NCBI GenBank assembly: GCA_020848035.1
Contig: JADLAX010000032.1
Span: forward strand, 124,001-188,000
DNA from: Anaerolineae bacterium
GTDB taxonomy: Bacteria > Chloroflexota > Anaerolineae > Promineifilales > Promineifilaceae
Length of the DNA stretch: 64,000 nt
Direction: 5' to 3'
The notes under the pieces are model-generated. The model saw nothing but the letters and a program-made list of their open reading frames with translations, was not told the DNA's origin and did no database searches. Below, piece after piece: positions 52,845 through 62,195 of the stretch (within the stretch, counting starts at the first letter, position 1; each line of letters starts with the position of its first letter). A program made the translations under genes and the position numbers.

Positions 52845-52953
52845 CTAGGTCTGTTTACCAGACGCACGGCATATGGAGCCGGCTTTCGCTATCAGCGGAG
52901 TGGTGATTTACTGAACATAGTATAGCACAGTACAAAAGTTAAAATCAACGATT

Positions 52954-54162
52954 ATGTCTACAACATTATCTTCTGTTAACCTGATTCGAGAAAAAGTAGC
53001 CCAGGCAACGCAAATCCTCAACGAGTTTGACGTGGACCTGTGGCTGACCTTTGTGCGCGAGACCACCCTGTCGCCGGATCCGGCGCTGGCGCTGATTGCC
53101 GACGTGGACGTGACCTGGAGTTCGGCGTTTATGCTGTGCCGGGATGGGGCGCATGTGGCGATAATCGGCCGTTTTGACCGCGAAAATGTGGACCAGCTGG
53201 GCGTCTATCCGCAGGTCATCGGCTACGACCAGGGCATTGCGGACCATTTGCGCACCGTGTTGGCCGAAAAAGCACCGCGTAACATCGCCATCAACTACTC
53301 CGAAAACGATGTTGCCGCTGATGGCCTGAGTCACGGGATGTACCGCAGCCTGCAAACCATCCTGGCGGGTACCGTCTATGCCGACCGGCTCATCTCGGCC
53401 GAGCAAATCATTGCCGCCCTGCGCGGCCGTAAAAGCCCGGCGGAAGTGGCGCGGGTGCGCCAGGCGGTCATCACTACGGAAAAGCTGTTTGACGAGGTGG
53501 AAGCGTTTGCCAGACCGGGCATGACCCAGCGCCAGATTGCCGAATTTGTGCGCCAGCGCATCGACGAAATGGGTTTGGGTTACGCCTGGCCCAGGCCGTT
53601 TAACCCGATTGTGACCTGTGGGCCACATTCGGCCGTGGGGCACGCCGCTGCCGGGGATGTGGTGCTGGAAAAAGGGCACACGCTGCACCTCGATTTGGGC
53701 GTCAAGCAAAACGACTACTGCTCCGACATCCAGCGCATGTGGTACGTGCTGGACGAGGGTGAAACGGCCGCTCCGCCCGAGGTGCAGCGCGCTTTTGATG
53801 TGGTCTACGGGGCGATCAAAGCGGGGGAATCGCTGCTAACGCCAGGCACGCCCGGCTGGCAGGTAGATGAAGCCGCCCGCGACTTCATCGTGGACAACGG
53901 CTACCCGGAATATATGCACGCCTTTGGACACCTGCTGGGCCGCGTGGCCCACGACGGGGCCACCGTGTTGGGGCCGCGCTGGGAGCGGTACGCGGGCATC
54001 TGCGAACTGCCGGTGGAGGTGGGCAACATTTTCACCCTGGAGCTGCACGTGGTGGTGCCCAACCGCGGCATTATGAGCCTGGAGGAAGACGTGCTGGTCA
54101 CCGATCACGGCGTCGAGTACCTCAGCAACCCGCAAACCCAATTGAGGTATATCAAAAGCTAA
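52954..54162 (+). CDS. M24-family aminopeptidase (Xaa-Pro type)
   Basis: A 402-residue protein with an N-terminal creatinase-like domain (about residues 1-160) and the C-terminal pita-bread fold. The metal ligands can be placed: the two aspartates in HLDLGVKQNDYCSDIQ, histidine in HAFGHLLGRVAHD, and glutamates in LELHVVVPNRG and SLEEDVLV. It removes N-terminal residues before proline or acts on related amides, in the cytoplasm. No signal peptide. It is set off by an AT-rich gap and seems monocistronic. Confidence 0.9.
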   Translation: MSTTLSSVNLIREKVAQATQILNEFDVDLWLTFVRETTLSPDPALALIADVDVTWSSAFMLCRDGAHVAIIGRFDRENVDQLGVYPQVIGYDQGIADHLRTVLAEKAPRNIAINYSENDVAADGLSHGMYRSLQTILAGTVYADRLISAEQIIAALRGRKSPAEVARVRQAVITTEKLFDEVEAFARPGMTQRQIAEFVRQRIDEMGLGYAWPRPFNPIVTCGPHSAVGHAAAGDVVLEKGHTLHLDLGVKQNDYCSDIQRMWYVLDEGETAAPPEVQRAFDVVYGAIKAGESLLTPGTPGWQVDEAARDFIVDNGYPEYMHAFGHLLGRVAHDGATVLGPRWERYAGICELPVEVGNIFTLELHVVVPNRGIMSLEEDVLVTDHGVEYLSNPQTQLRYIKS

Positions 54163-54173
54163 AGAGAACTTTA

Positions 54174-54815
54174 TTGATGGATGATATCTTCTCGGTTGTT
54201 GTGGGTGTTGTTGGTGCATTCATCTTCTTTGCGCTGGTTTACATTGGCAATCACGAACTCACGCGACGATTGGACCCTTATAAAAAAATCAGGCAAGAAA
54301 TTGCCCAACAGACTGGCTTAACGCTGGCACCAATGTTCGGGGGCGACCTTTTTGCTTTGCAGGGGTCTATGGGCAATCGTTTTGCCAGAGTTTATACGGA
54401 GCCTGTTTGGTTATGGCGTCGCCGGATAGTTAAGTATGAAATTCGGATCGCCAATCCAGCACAAATTAGGCTGTTAATCCGATCTGGCCCTTTGCGGTCT
54501 GGCTGGGGGATTCCATCTGCTAGCAATTCCGATCCTGCGACAAAACCCTTTTTTGACCAATTCAGGGTAAGTGGTAAATCAGCACAATTAGCACCGGTTT
54601 TTGCCAAAAACGAAATTGTTCGGAATGGCCTTATGCAGCTGTTTAAACGCACCGGAGGAGTTAACTTCGTTGTTCTTAAAGACCGGATTATAGGTTATGA
54701 AACCGGTTATAGCATGAGAACAAGTGACGCTGAGGAAGTTGCCATTGCTTGTCTGATCTTCAATATTCTCACAGAAATGGCCAGGCTTGTGGATAGTTAT
54801 GATTCAAGCGCCTGA
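54174..54815 (+). CDS. Membrane-anchored protein of unknown function
   Basis: A 213-residue protein with one N-terminal membrane helix (about residues 6-25, VVVGVVGAFIFFALVYIG). A soluble domain with mixed strands and helices follows. No family was recognised. Its codon use and lower GC are unlike the M24 gene only 11 bases upstream, so co-transcription is possible but common ancestry is not. Nearby is the orphan HigA gene on the other strand. Confidence 0.65.
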   Translation: MMDDIFSVVVGVVGAFIFFALVYIGNHELTRRLDPYKKIRQEIAQQTGLTLAPMFGGDLFALQGSMGNRFARVYTEPVWLWRRRIVKYEIRIANPAQIRLLIRSGPLRSGWGIPSASNSDPATKPFFDQFRVSGKSAQLAPVFAKNEIVRNGLMQLFKRTGGVNFVVLKDRIIGYETGYSMRTSDAEEVAIACLIFNILTEMARLVDSYDSSA

Positions 54816-54854
54816 TTCGATTTACTACGTTCGAATCAGCACACGAGGCACACC

Positions 54855-55160
54855 TCAAGCCACATCTAGAACTTTTACTTCTTGTTCCAGACGGCCGTTC
54901 AACTTGTCCTTCTCTACCTCAACATCGTAGCGAGTTTGCAGGTTCAGCCAGAAACGCTCCGACAAACCAAAATAGCGCGAGAGCCGCAAGGCTGTATCCA
55001 CAGAAACGGCTCGTTTTCCCTGCACAATTTCATTGATCCGGCGCGGCGGCACGCCAATGTCTTTGGCCAGGCGATACTGAGTGATATTCATAGGCTCCAG
55101 GAATTCCTCAAGCAAAATTTCACCTGGATGAATCGGGGCTAAGAACGTTTCATTACTCAT
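54855..55160 (-). CDS. higA: HigA-type HTH antitoxin (apparently without HigB)
   Basis: A 101-residue protein with the HigA pattern: APIHPGEILLEEFLEPMNIT at the N terminus, then the XRE helix-turn-helix QYRLAKDIGVPPRRINEIVQ and the GLSERFWLNLQTRYDVE tail. GAGGTG precedes the start. No HigB toxin was seen on either side, so it is an orphan or solitary regulator. It carries its own near-consensus promoter. Confidence 0.88.
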   Translation of the reverse strand: MSNETFLAPIHPGEILLEEFLEPMNITQYRLAKDIGVPPRRINEIVQGKRAVSVDTALRLSRYFGLSERFWLNLQTRYDVEVEKDKLNGRLEQEVKVLDVA

Positions 55161-55180
55161 GTTTACACCTCAGTGAGCGA

Positions 55181-55209
55181 ATAATAGCGTCTTGCGCAGT
55201 TGGAATCAA
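55181..55209 (-). promoter_or_regulatory. Promoter of the higA gene
   Basis: On the minus strand TTGATT (55204-55209) and TATTAT (55181-55186) are spaced by 17 bases. This lies 21 bases upstream of the higA start. Confidence 0.65.
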
Positions 55210-55378
55210 TGTGGTTTTTCTTTGCGATTTGCAAAACATCGTATTCTTTTGGAATTGTTCAGTTCAGTATTTCCAGCTGTTCCTGTGCTAGAATGTAGAA
55301 ACTCGCACGTGTGAAGCAGCAACTTCCTGATTCAACAAGCACAACCCAGCCCGCAACACAGCCACACCCCGGTACGAA

Positions 55379-57298
55379 ATGAGCGAACGTTTTGATTGGC
55401 AAATTGGCGAGGAAGCAGACGGCCGTATTCCCTCCCCACCCACGGCCGTTCCCCCCAACTCGCGCCGCTGGTTCTGGCTGGGGCTGACGGCCGTTCTGCT
55501 CCTGAGCGGTGGCTGGCTGTGGCACACGCTGCAAACCCAGCTGGCCGAGGCGGAACAAAACGCGATCAATCTGGCGCAAAATGCACTCGACTTTGAGCGC
55601 GACGCCTACCTGGCTGGGGATGGCGACCTGTTCTACAGCTTTCAGGCCGATGACCCCGCCTGGTTTGCGGCCCAGCTTCAGCCGATCAACGGCCGTTTCT
55701 ACCACCACAACCCCATCGTCACCCACGCCGAGCAGCACGGCAACAACATCTGGGCCAACGTGCAGTGGACAGAAGGTAGCCAGACCTACCAGCGGGTGGC
55801 CTTCTGGCGGCTTCAGCCTGACGGCAGCCTCATCCGCCAGCCCGAAGCGCCCGGTTACTGGGGCGGGTTTGCCTCGGCCAATTACGCCTGGGGCCAGCTG
55901 GATTACTTCCAAATTGATGCTGATCTGGCGGGGCAGATTGGTCAGCATGTGACCGACCAACTTGCGGCCTTATGCACCGGCAACTGCCCCACGGCCGAAC
56001 GGCCGTTTACCCTCACCCTGGCCAACGATTTCCAGGAATCGGCCGCACCGAACGTGCTGCGCCTCCCTTCGCCGCGCCTGGTGGGGCTGGCTGAAACCGG
56101 CGCGCCGTCGGACCTGTTTTGGGCGCTGCTGGACGGCCGTCTGGCGGACCGCTTTGGCCCGGTTACGCTCCGTTTTGGCGTGCCTGGAGGCAGCTTTCCC
56201 CTCATCGATTACGAAACGGCCGCTGCCGAATTCATGGCGCAAAACCCACGCATCACCATTGAGCTGGTTTACCTGGAGACCAAGCAGCCCACGCTGGCCG
56301 ATCTGGCCGGGTTGGATGCGGTGGGTGCGGCGCCTACCGCTGACCTGCTGGCTGCCGGGGCCGTGCGCGACCTGACCTGGATGATGCAGACCGACGGCAA
56401 TTTCGACCGCGCCGACTTTTACGAGCAGCTGTGGCAGGGCACGTGGTGGCGCAAGCGCATGTGGTTTATGCCGCTGGCGGGCCGCCTGAACGTGCTCTAC
56501 TACGACACCAACGCCTACCGCGACGCCAACCGGCCTGAACCCACCCTGCGCTGGACCTGGCAGGAGATGCAGGCCGACATGACGGCCGTTGCCCAGGGCA
56601 GTGCGTCACCGGACGGCCGTCTGGCCTGGGGCTTCCTCGATGTGGGGCCAGATGCGCTTTTTTCCTACGCCTACAACTGGAACAACACCTGCGAACAGGC
56701 CACCGTGCGCTGCGACCAGCCGCTGACGCCCGAAGCTGTCGCCGCCGCGCTGACCTGGTACCACACCCTGGCGGGCCAGCCTGGTCAGATGCCCGATTTT
56801 ACCCCCATGACCGAGACGGAACGGGCTGCGGTGCTGTCCAACTGGCAGTCGAACCACCGCCGGGCGGTGATTTGGGTGGAGTCGCCGCTGTTGTACGAGC
56901 TGCGCTATCAGCTCCATCCGCTGGGCGTGGTGCCCTTCCCCGGCTCGGATCGATTTGATGGCATCACGCCGCTGTGGGTGGCGGGGACGTATATCACGAT
57001 GGGGTCGGAACGGCCGTACACCGCCTGGCAGTGGCTGAAATTCCTCACCTACCAACCGCCGTCGGCCCGCTTCCGCACCGTGCCCGCCCGGCCGTCGGTG
57101 GCCAGCAGCAGCCAGTTTTGGAGCCGCCTGCCCCACGATTTAGGCAACGCCATGCGCACGGCTTTCCCGTTCAGCCGCCCGGTTTTGTTAGAGGAACAAG
57201 TTTTGTTTGGGTGGGAGATGTTAACGGCCGTCCAAAACGGCCTGGCCCCCGAACGTGCTGCGCAGCTTCGCCCCCGCTTGCTTTGGTTCCAGCAGTAA
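55379..57298 (+). CDS. Membrane-anchored extracellular solute-binding protein (family 1 type)
   Basis: A 639-residue protein: a cytoplasmic N terminus (about 30 residues), a membrane helix (FWLGLTAVLLLSGGWLW) and an extracellular domain of about 200 residues. It then has a maltose-binding-type periplasmic-binding module from about residue 285 (LIDYETAAAEFMAQNPRITI, MWFMPLAGRLNVLYYDTNAY, GITPLWVAGTYITMGS). Solute-binding proteins are normally lipoproteins and stand next to permeases; neither is true here. It may be a receptor or a binding protein for a distant transporter. Three exact ACGGCCGT octamers lie within its first 120 bases. Start chosen at the only in-frame ATG with membrane sequence ahead. 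Confidence 0.82.
   Translation: MSERFDWQIGEEADGRIPSPPTAVPPNSRRWFWLGLTAVLLLSGGWLWHTLQTQLAEAEQNAINLAQNALDFERDAYLAGDGDLFYSFQADDPAWFAAQLQPINGRFYHHNPIVTHAEQHGNNIWANVQWTEGSQTYQRVAFWRLQPDGSLIRQPEAPGYWGGFASANYAWGQLDYFQIDADLAGQIGQHVTDQLAALCTGNCPTAERPFTLTLANDFQESAAPNVLRLPSPRLVGLAETGAPSDLFWALLDGRLADRFGPVTLRFGVPGGSFPLIDYETAAAEFMAQNPRITIELVYLETKQPTLADLAGLDAVGAAPTADLLAAGAVRDLTWMMQTDGNFDRADFYEQLWQGTWWRKRMWFMPLAGRLNVLYYDTNAYRDANRPEPTLRWTWQEMQADMTAVAQGSASPDGRLAWGFLDVGPDALFSYAYNWNNTCEQATVRCDQPLTPEAVAAALTWYHTLAGQPGQMPDFTPMTETERAAVLSNWQSNHRRAVIWVESPLLYELRYQLHPLGVVPFPGSDRFDGITPLWVAGTYITMGSERPYTAWQWLKFLTYQPPSARFRTVPARPSVASSSQFWSRLPHDLGNAMRTAFPFSRPVLLEEQVLFGWEMLTAVQNGLAPERAAQLRPRLLWFQQ
55419..55494. repeat. Dense cluster of the dispersed palindrome ACGGCCGT
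   Basis: Three exact copies at 55419-55426, 55442-55449 and 55487-55494. They are examples of an octamer that occurs about 110 times in the window, here in codons for Gly-Arg and Ala-Val. Confidence 0.9.
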
Positions 57299-57300
57299 AA

Positions 57301-57366
57301 AGTTGCAGGTGGCAAGTTGCAAGTGGCAAGTGTTTACTTGCGACCTGCAACTTGCCACTTGCCACT
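57301..57366. repeat. Intergenic inverted repeat of GGCAAGTTGCAAG words
   Basis: GTTGCAGGTGGCAAGTTGCA faces GACCTGCAACTTGCCACTTG in the gap between two convergent genes. A bidirectional stem at a convergent end is the likely role. Confidence 0.65.
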
Positions 57367-57369
57367 CAC

Positions 57370-58134
<765 letters not shown>

Positions 58135-58155
58135 TTTTTCTCCTGTATTCATGTT

Positions 58156-58220
58156 GGGGCGAGGCAGTTGGGTGGCGGGTTGGACTACAAGACAGAGGTG
58201 ATAGCCAACTGCCTCGCCCC
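58156..58220. repeat. Intergenic inverted repeat GGGGCGAGGCAGTTGG, copy 2
   Basis: GGGGCGAGGCAGTTGG (58156-58171) pairs with CCAACTGCCTCGCCCC (58205-58220). The arms match those at 42027-42090, the loop does not, and the spacing is similar. It lies between the permease and ATPase genes. Confidence 0.8.
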
Positions 58221-58235
58221 TACGCTACGCCCTTC

Positions 58236-60449
58236 CTACCGTTCGCCCAGGCCGGTGCGTTTTTCCAGATAACGGCTGTAGGACGTCATCACTGCTGAAC
58301 CGATGAAGTAGAGCACGGCCAGGAAGATGTACGGTTCACGCCGCACGCCCAGCCAATCTTCCTGGGCGGCGATGGCGTTGGCCACGCCCAGCACGTCGAA
58401 CAAGCCGACGATGGCGACCAGCGAAGTGTCTTTAAACAAGCCGATGAACTGGCCGACGATGGCCGGAATCACCACGCGCAAAGCCTGGGGCAGGATGATG
58501 AGCCGGTATTTTTGATAGGCGCTAAAGCCCAGCGAATCGGCCGCTTCGTACTGCCCTTTGGGGATGGCCTGCAGGCCGCCGCGCACGTTTTCCGCCAGGT
58601 AGGCGGCGGAAAAGAGGGCAAATGCCCACAAAATGCGCCAGCTGTCCAGGATTTCCGTGCGGGGTGGCAGCAAGATGGGAAAGAGAATTTTGGCCCCGAA
58701 CAACACGGTGATGAGCGGCACGCCGCGCACAAATTCGATGTACAGGGTGCTAAACGCAGCCACCACGTTGCCATTGAAGGCTCGCTGGAAAGCGTAGGCC
58801 AGCACGAGAACCAGGACAGGCCAGTAGGCCAGCAGCAGCTCGATGTCGTTGCGGGCCGCAGCAATAAGATCTGGCGTGCTTTGCGTAAAGCCGATGATGG
58901 CGATGATGAGGGCGACGCCGTAGGTGAGCCAGGCGGGAATGCCGCGAACCTGGCTGCGACGGCCGAGTGCCAGGACCAGGCCAATCGGGAAGGAAACGAC
59001 GATGGCAAAGATGGTGATGATGACCGTGAGCAGGAAACCGCCCCAGTTCACGTCGGGGTCGATGCTGGAGAAGATGGGCTGGGTTACCGCGGTGGGCTGG
59101 CCGTTAACAACCAGCTCGCGGGTGTAGCTAAACGAGCCGATGATCATGCTCAGCACGTCGAAAACGGCAAAGATGGCCAGTACGGCCGTAACAATCAGCA
59201 AAAAGCGCAGCACCGCCCGGCCGAAAATCACCAGCTCCCCTTCCCGTTCCCTGGGCGGATAACGCCGGTTGATCAACCAGGTCAGCCCGCCAAAGAGAAC
59301 GAGACCAACGATGCCCAGCAAATCCTGGTTGCCGGTAAAGGTGGCCCGCAGGCGCGCCCAGAAGCTGATGGGGCTTAAAATGCCCCCGTCGCCGCGCAGG
59401 AAGGGACGGCCGTTGACCACCGTGATCAGGCCCGCGTCCGTCAGCTCTTGCAGCGGGCTGGTCCAGGCAAACATCTCGTTCCAGATACCGGAGATGACCG
59501 AGCCGGGACCATCCACCTCAAACGGCACCGGGTCGACGCCGCGCAGGAAGAGGTAGATGAGGATGGGGGAAGCCAGCCACAAAATGGTCATCAACCGACG
59601 CCCTCGCTTGTTTTTATAGCTGTCGCGGTAGACAAACATCGTGGGCACCAGCAGCACGCCCAGCAGAATGATCACCGCCCAGATGCGCCACGTTTCGTTG
59701 CGGTTGAAGCGGAAAATCATCAGAGTAGTCAGGTTGGCTTCCACCGCGCCCCAGTTGGCCCCGGTGAATTCGCGCTCGACGGTGAAAAAGTTTGGGTTTT
59801 CGGCCGTGCTGGCAAAGCAGGTGATGCCGTTTTCGGGATCGCTGGGCCTGCTGTCGAAGCAGAAGGAGGCAGCTGCCTGGCCCACGGTCACGCCGCTGAG
59901 GTCGGTGGTAAGGTCGGCGGCGGGGAAGCAGCGGGAGGTGGGATCATTGATGATGGTGGTGGGGGAAACGGCCGTGTCTACCCCGCCCATCGTAAAACAA
60001 TACTCATCGCTGGTCACACTTGCCAACTCTGCCCGGTAGTCGGCGGCTGGCACCGACACAAAGCTGGCATTCACCCAGGCATACCGGTAGAAGCCAATGA
60101 TGGCGGCAATGAAGCCCAACACAATCAGCACGCTGATTTGCACGTTGGTGAGGTTGTTGTACATGTTGTTCTTCAGCCACAGCGAGAGCGCATTGTGTTT
60201 GTGCCGCAGTTCATTCACGGCCACCAGAGCCACCGTCACCAGCCAGACCACCAGCACCACAACCGTGGAGACCGGCGCGGCCTGGAGGCGGTTTACTATG
60301 ACGGCCAGCGTAAACCCGGTGAGCAAGATCAGCCACAGCATCAGTACCCATGAGCGGGTGATTTGCTCGGTAACAAAGCGATTCATCTGGACCTGAAAAT
60401 TGTCTGGTAAAAAGTCAAAGCGCGTTGGTTTAGGGGGTAATGTTGTCAT
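58236..60449 (-). CDS. Amino-acid ABC permease with a large N-terminal extension (AapM-like)
   Basis: A 737-residue protein, about twice the usual size. The C-terminal third (from about residue 470) is a standard polar amino-acid permease with the EAA motif EAADSLGFSAYQKYR and LPQALRVVIPAIVG. The N-terminal part has three helices (about 30-125). It then has a cysteine-bearing extracytoplasmic segment with four to five Cys (YCFTMGG, SRCFPAA, SFCFDSR, GITCFAS; about 150-235), a further helix-and-loop segment, and a central region with NGRPF and TFTGNQDLL. GGTGGAGAG precedes the ATG. It partners the next permease gene. Confidence 0.88.
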   Translation of the reverse strand: MTTLPPKPTRFDFLPDNFQVQMNRFVTEQITRSWVLMLWLILLTGFTLAVIVNRLQAAPVSTVVVLVVWLVTVALVAVNELRHKHNALSLWLKNNMYNNLTNVQISVLIVLGFIAAIIGFYRYAWVNASFVSVPAADYRAELASVTSDEYCFTMGGVDTAVSPTTIINDPTSRCFPAADLTTDLSGVTVGQAAASFCFDSRPSDPENGITCFASTAENPNFFTVEREFTGANWGAVEANLTTLMIFRFNRNETWRIWAVIILLGVLLVPTMFVYRDSYKNKRGRRLMTILWLASPILIYLFLRGVDPVPFEVDGPGSVISGIWNEMFAWTSPLQELTDAGLITVVNGRPFLRGDGGILSPISFWARLRATFTGNQDLLGIVGLVLFGGLTWLINRRYPPREREGELVIFGRAVLRFLLIVTAVLAIFAVFDVLSMIIGSFSYTRELVVNGQPTAVTQPIFSSIDPDVNWGGFLLTVIITIFAIVVSFPIGLVLALGRRSQVRGIPAWLTYGVALIIAIIGFTQSTPDLIAAARNDIELLLAYWPVLVLVLAYAFQRAFNGNVVAAFSTLYIEFVRGVPLITVLFGAKILFPILLPPRTEILDSWRILWAFALFSAAYLAENVRGGLQAIPKGQYEAADSLGFSAYQKYRLIILPQALRVVIPAIVGQFIGLFKDTSLVAIVGLFDVLGVANAIAAQEDWLGVRREPYIFLAVLYFIGSAVMTSYSRYLEKRTGLGER

Positions 60450-60451
60450 GA

Positions 60452-62086
60452 TTATCTCTCCACCAGCGCAATCTTCTGGTTATACCAGTTCAAGAAAAAT
60501 GAGATGAGCAGGCTGATAGACAGGTAGATCAGCGCCATAATGATAATGGGTTGAATGGCGCGCCCTGACTGGTTAATGATGGTGTTGATGGTGCGGTAGA
60601 GGTCTGGGAATAAAACGGCCGCTGCCAAGCTAGAATTCTTGGTCAGGTTCAAATATTGGCTGGTGAGCGGCGGAATAATCACCCGCAGCGCCTGCGGCAG
60701 CACAATCAGGCGCAGCCGCTGCGTTTCCGTCAGCCCCAGCGCCCGGGCGGCTTCCGTTTGCCCTTTGGAGACCGACAAAATACCCGCGCGCACAATTTCG
60801 GCGACAAAAGCGCCGGTGTACAGCACCAGCCCCAGCAAGATGGCCGAAAATTCCAGCGTCAGCCGGCCCCCACCCACAAAGTTGAACCCTTCCAGCCGGG
60901 GTACGGAAAGGCGCATGGGGGTTTCTGGCAGGGGCACAATCAGCTGGTCGGCGCTGTTTTCCAACAGGTCGCGTTCCGCCGCTAGCGTGGCCCGGTCGGC
61001 CACAAAGATTTCACAGCCGCCTTCAGCGTAGGTGGCAATGGCCTGATCCGGCCGATCGCTGCGCGTGATGGTAAACGGCACGTTGGCGGCTCCCAGCTGG
61101 GCGGTCAGGTTAATTTCTGAGGCGGATTCATTGATGGCACAGACGGAAACGGCCGCTTCCTCCACCGCCTCCTGCGTGAGCGTGCCGTTTGCCAGCGCGG
61201 CTTCAATGTCCCCTACGTCGCTTATGCCCAGATTCCGCTCCACCAGCGCTGGAATATCGCCAAACTCCCGAATGCGCGACGCCCGCGACACCAGGGCCGC
61301 TTCCGTGTTGCTGTTATTCCCGGCGATAAACCAGCCAATCACCACCACCACGAAAAATGAAACGATGGCCCACAAGGCCCGGTTGCTCGTCTGGCCCGTT
61401 TGCTCCTCGCGGCGGCCCAAAATTACCCACAGCAGCTGGGCTTGCACAAGGCCCAACACAATAAAAGCAAACCAGGTGGCAAAGGAGGCCATCGGCACCA
61501 GCGACGGGTAGTTGGCGCCGCGCTGGCTGACGTAAATGGGCAGGCCCAGCAGCGGCTCCACGTCGTTGACCGAGGGCAGACTGACGAGAAAGACAACAAA
61601 ATAAAGGAAAAAGAGCTGAAGCAGCAGCGGCGTGTTGCGCATCAGGTCGATGTACCATTTGGCGATGTTGCTGACGAGCCAGTTGCTAGAAAGGCGGGCA
61701 ATGCCGGTGAAGGTGCCCAAAATAGTGGTGAGGATGATGCCGTAAACCGCTACTTTGGCGGTGTTCAAAACACCAATGCCAATGGCGCGCCAGAACGAAT
61801 CGGTGTTGGGATCGTAGCTAATAACCGACTCGCCAATGGGGAACTGGGCATCAATGCTGAGGAAGTCGAAGGCGCAGCGATAGCTGGAACCACCTTCTTT
61901 ACAGCTAAACTGTCCCTCGCCTAAGGCATCCAGGTTGTTGCCGATGTTGGTGAAGATCCAGCTCAGGCTCAGAACAAAAAGCACGACGAAGACAATTTGC
62001 AGCAGGACACCGATGATACGGCCGTCGCGCCACGGCGGAATCCGCTCATTGCCACGCCGTAAAGGAGGGTTTGGTATGTCGGACAT
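60452..62086 (-). CDS. Amino-acid ABC permease with a binding-protein-like insert (AapQ-like)
   Basis: 544 residues from the ATG at 62086 (AAGGGG before it); a TTG 24 bases upstream is less likely. The first helix, WRAIGIGVLNTAKVAVYGI (near 100) and the final third with EAARALGLTETQRLRLIVLP are a normal polar amino-acid permease. Residues about 312-394 contain an extra domain, VCAINESASEINLTAQLGA followed by YAEGGCEIFVADRATLAAER, closely resembling the second lobe of this operon's own binding protein. Two cysteine pairs are present in the extra parts. Usual relatives are about 400 residues. Confidence 0.9.
   Translation of the reverse strand: MSDIPNPPLRRGNERIPPWRDGRIIGVLLQIVFVVLFVLSLSWIFTNIGNNLDALGEGQFSCKEGGSSYRCAFDFLSIDAQFPIGESVISYDPNTDSFWRAIGIGVLNTAKVAVYGIILTTILGTFTGIARLSSNWLVSNIAKWYIDLMRNTPLLLQLFFLYFVVFLVSLPSVNDVEPLLGLPIYVSQRGANYPSLVPMASFATWFAFIVLGLVQAQLLWVILGRREEQTGQTSNRALWAIVSFFVVVVIGWFIAGNNSNTEAALVSRASRIREFGDIPALVERNLGISDVGDIEAALANGTLTQEAVEEAAVSVCAINESASEINLTAQLGAANVPFTITRSDRPDQAIATYAEGGCEIFVADRATLAAERDLLENSADQLIVPLPETPMRLSVPRLEGFNFVGGGRLTLEFSAILLGLVLYTGAFVAEIVRAGILSVSKGQTEAARALGLTETQRLRLIVLPQALRVIIPPLTSQYLNLTKNSSLAAAVLFPDLYRTINTIINQSGRAIQPIIIMALIYLSISLLISFFLNWYNQKIALVER
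60905..61153 (-). other. Region of the permease gene coding for the binding-protein-like insert
   Basis: The codons correspond to about residues 312-394 of the permease. Along the segment, VCxxxxSxxEINLTAQLGAxxVPFTI and ATYAEGGCEIFVADRxxLAAE follow the same order as VCVQSGTTTEKNLSDYMTAL and ATRDAYDSGACDGFTTDKSG in the operon's binding protein (gene at 62196). A lobe-2-derived segment is inferred. Confidence 0.7.
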
Positions 62087-62105
62087 AAGCGTTACCCCTT
62101 GATAC

Positions 62106-62136
62106 AGCAAAGCCCGACGTGAGGCCGGGCTTTGCT
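62106..62136. repeat. Strong stem after the binding-protein gene (operon-internal)
   Basis: AGCAAAGCCCG (62106-62116) and CGGGCTTTGCT (62126-62136) are exact complements. It lies just before the permease start. Hairpins at this spot typically protect the abundant binding-protein mRNA. Confidence 0.7.
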
Positions 62137-62145
62137 TCTTGTGCC

Positions 62146-62181
62146 GAAAAAAGAGGCAGAGAATCCTCAGACTCTCTGCCT
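62146..62181 (-). terminator. Attenuating terminator between binding protein and permease genes
   Basis: On the minus strand AGGCAGAG (62181-62174) and CTCTGCCT (62161-62154) form a stem, directly followed by CTTTTTTC (62153-62146). This has the form of an intrinsic terminator inside the operon, which would lower permease and ATPase expression relative to the binding protein. Confidence 0.7.
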
Positions 62182-62195
62182 TAAGGCCTCAAAGT

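Noticed and set aside
55161..55378. HigB toxin next to higA
   Set aside because: The sequence upstream of higA translates to nothing resembling HigB and carries the promoter instead.
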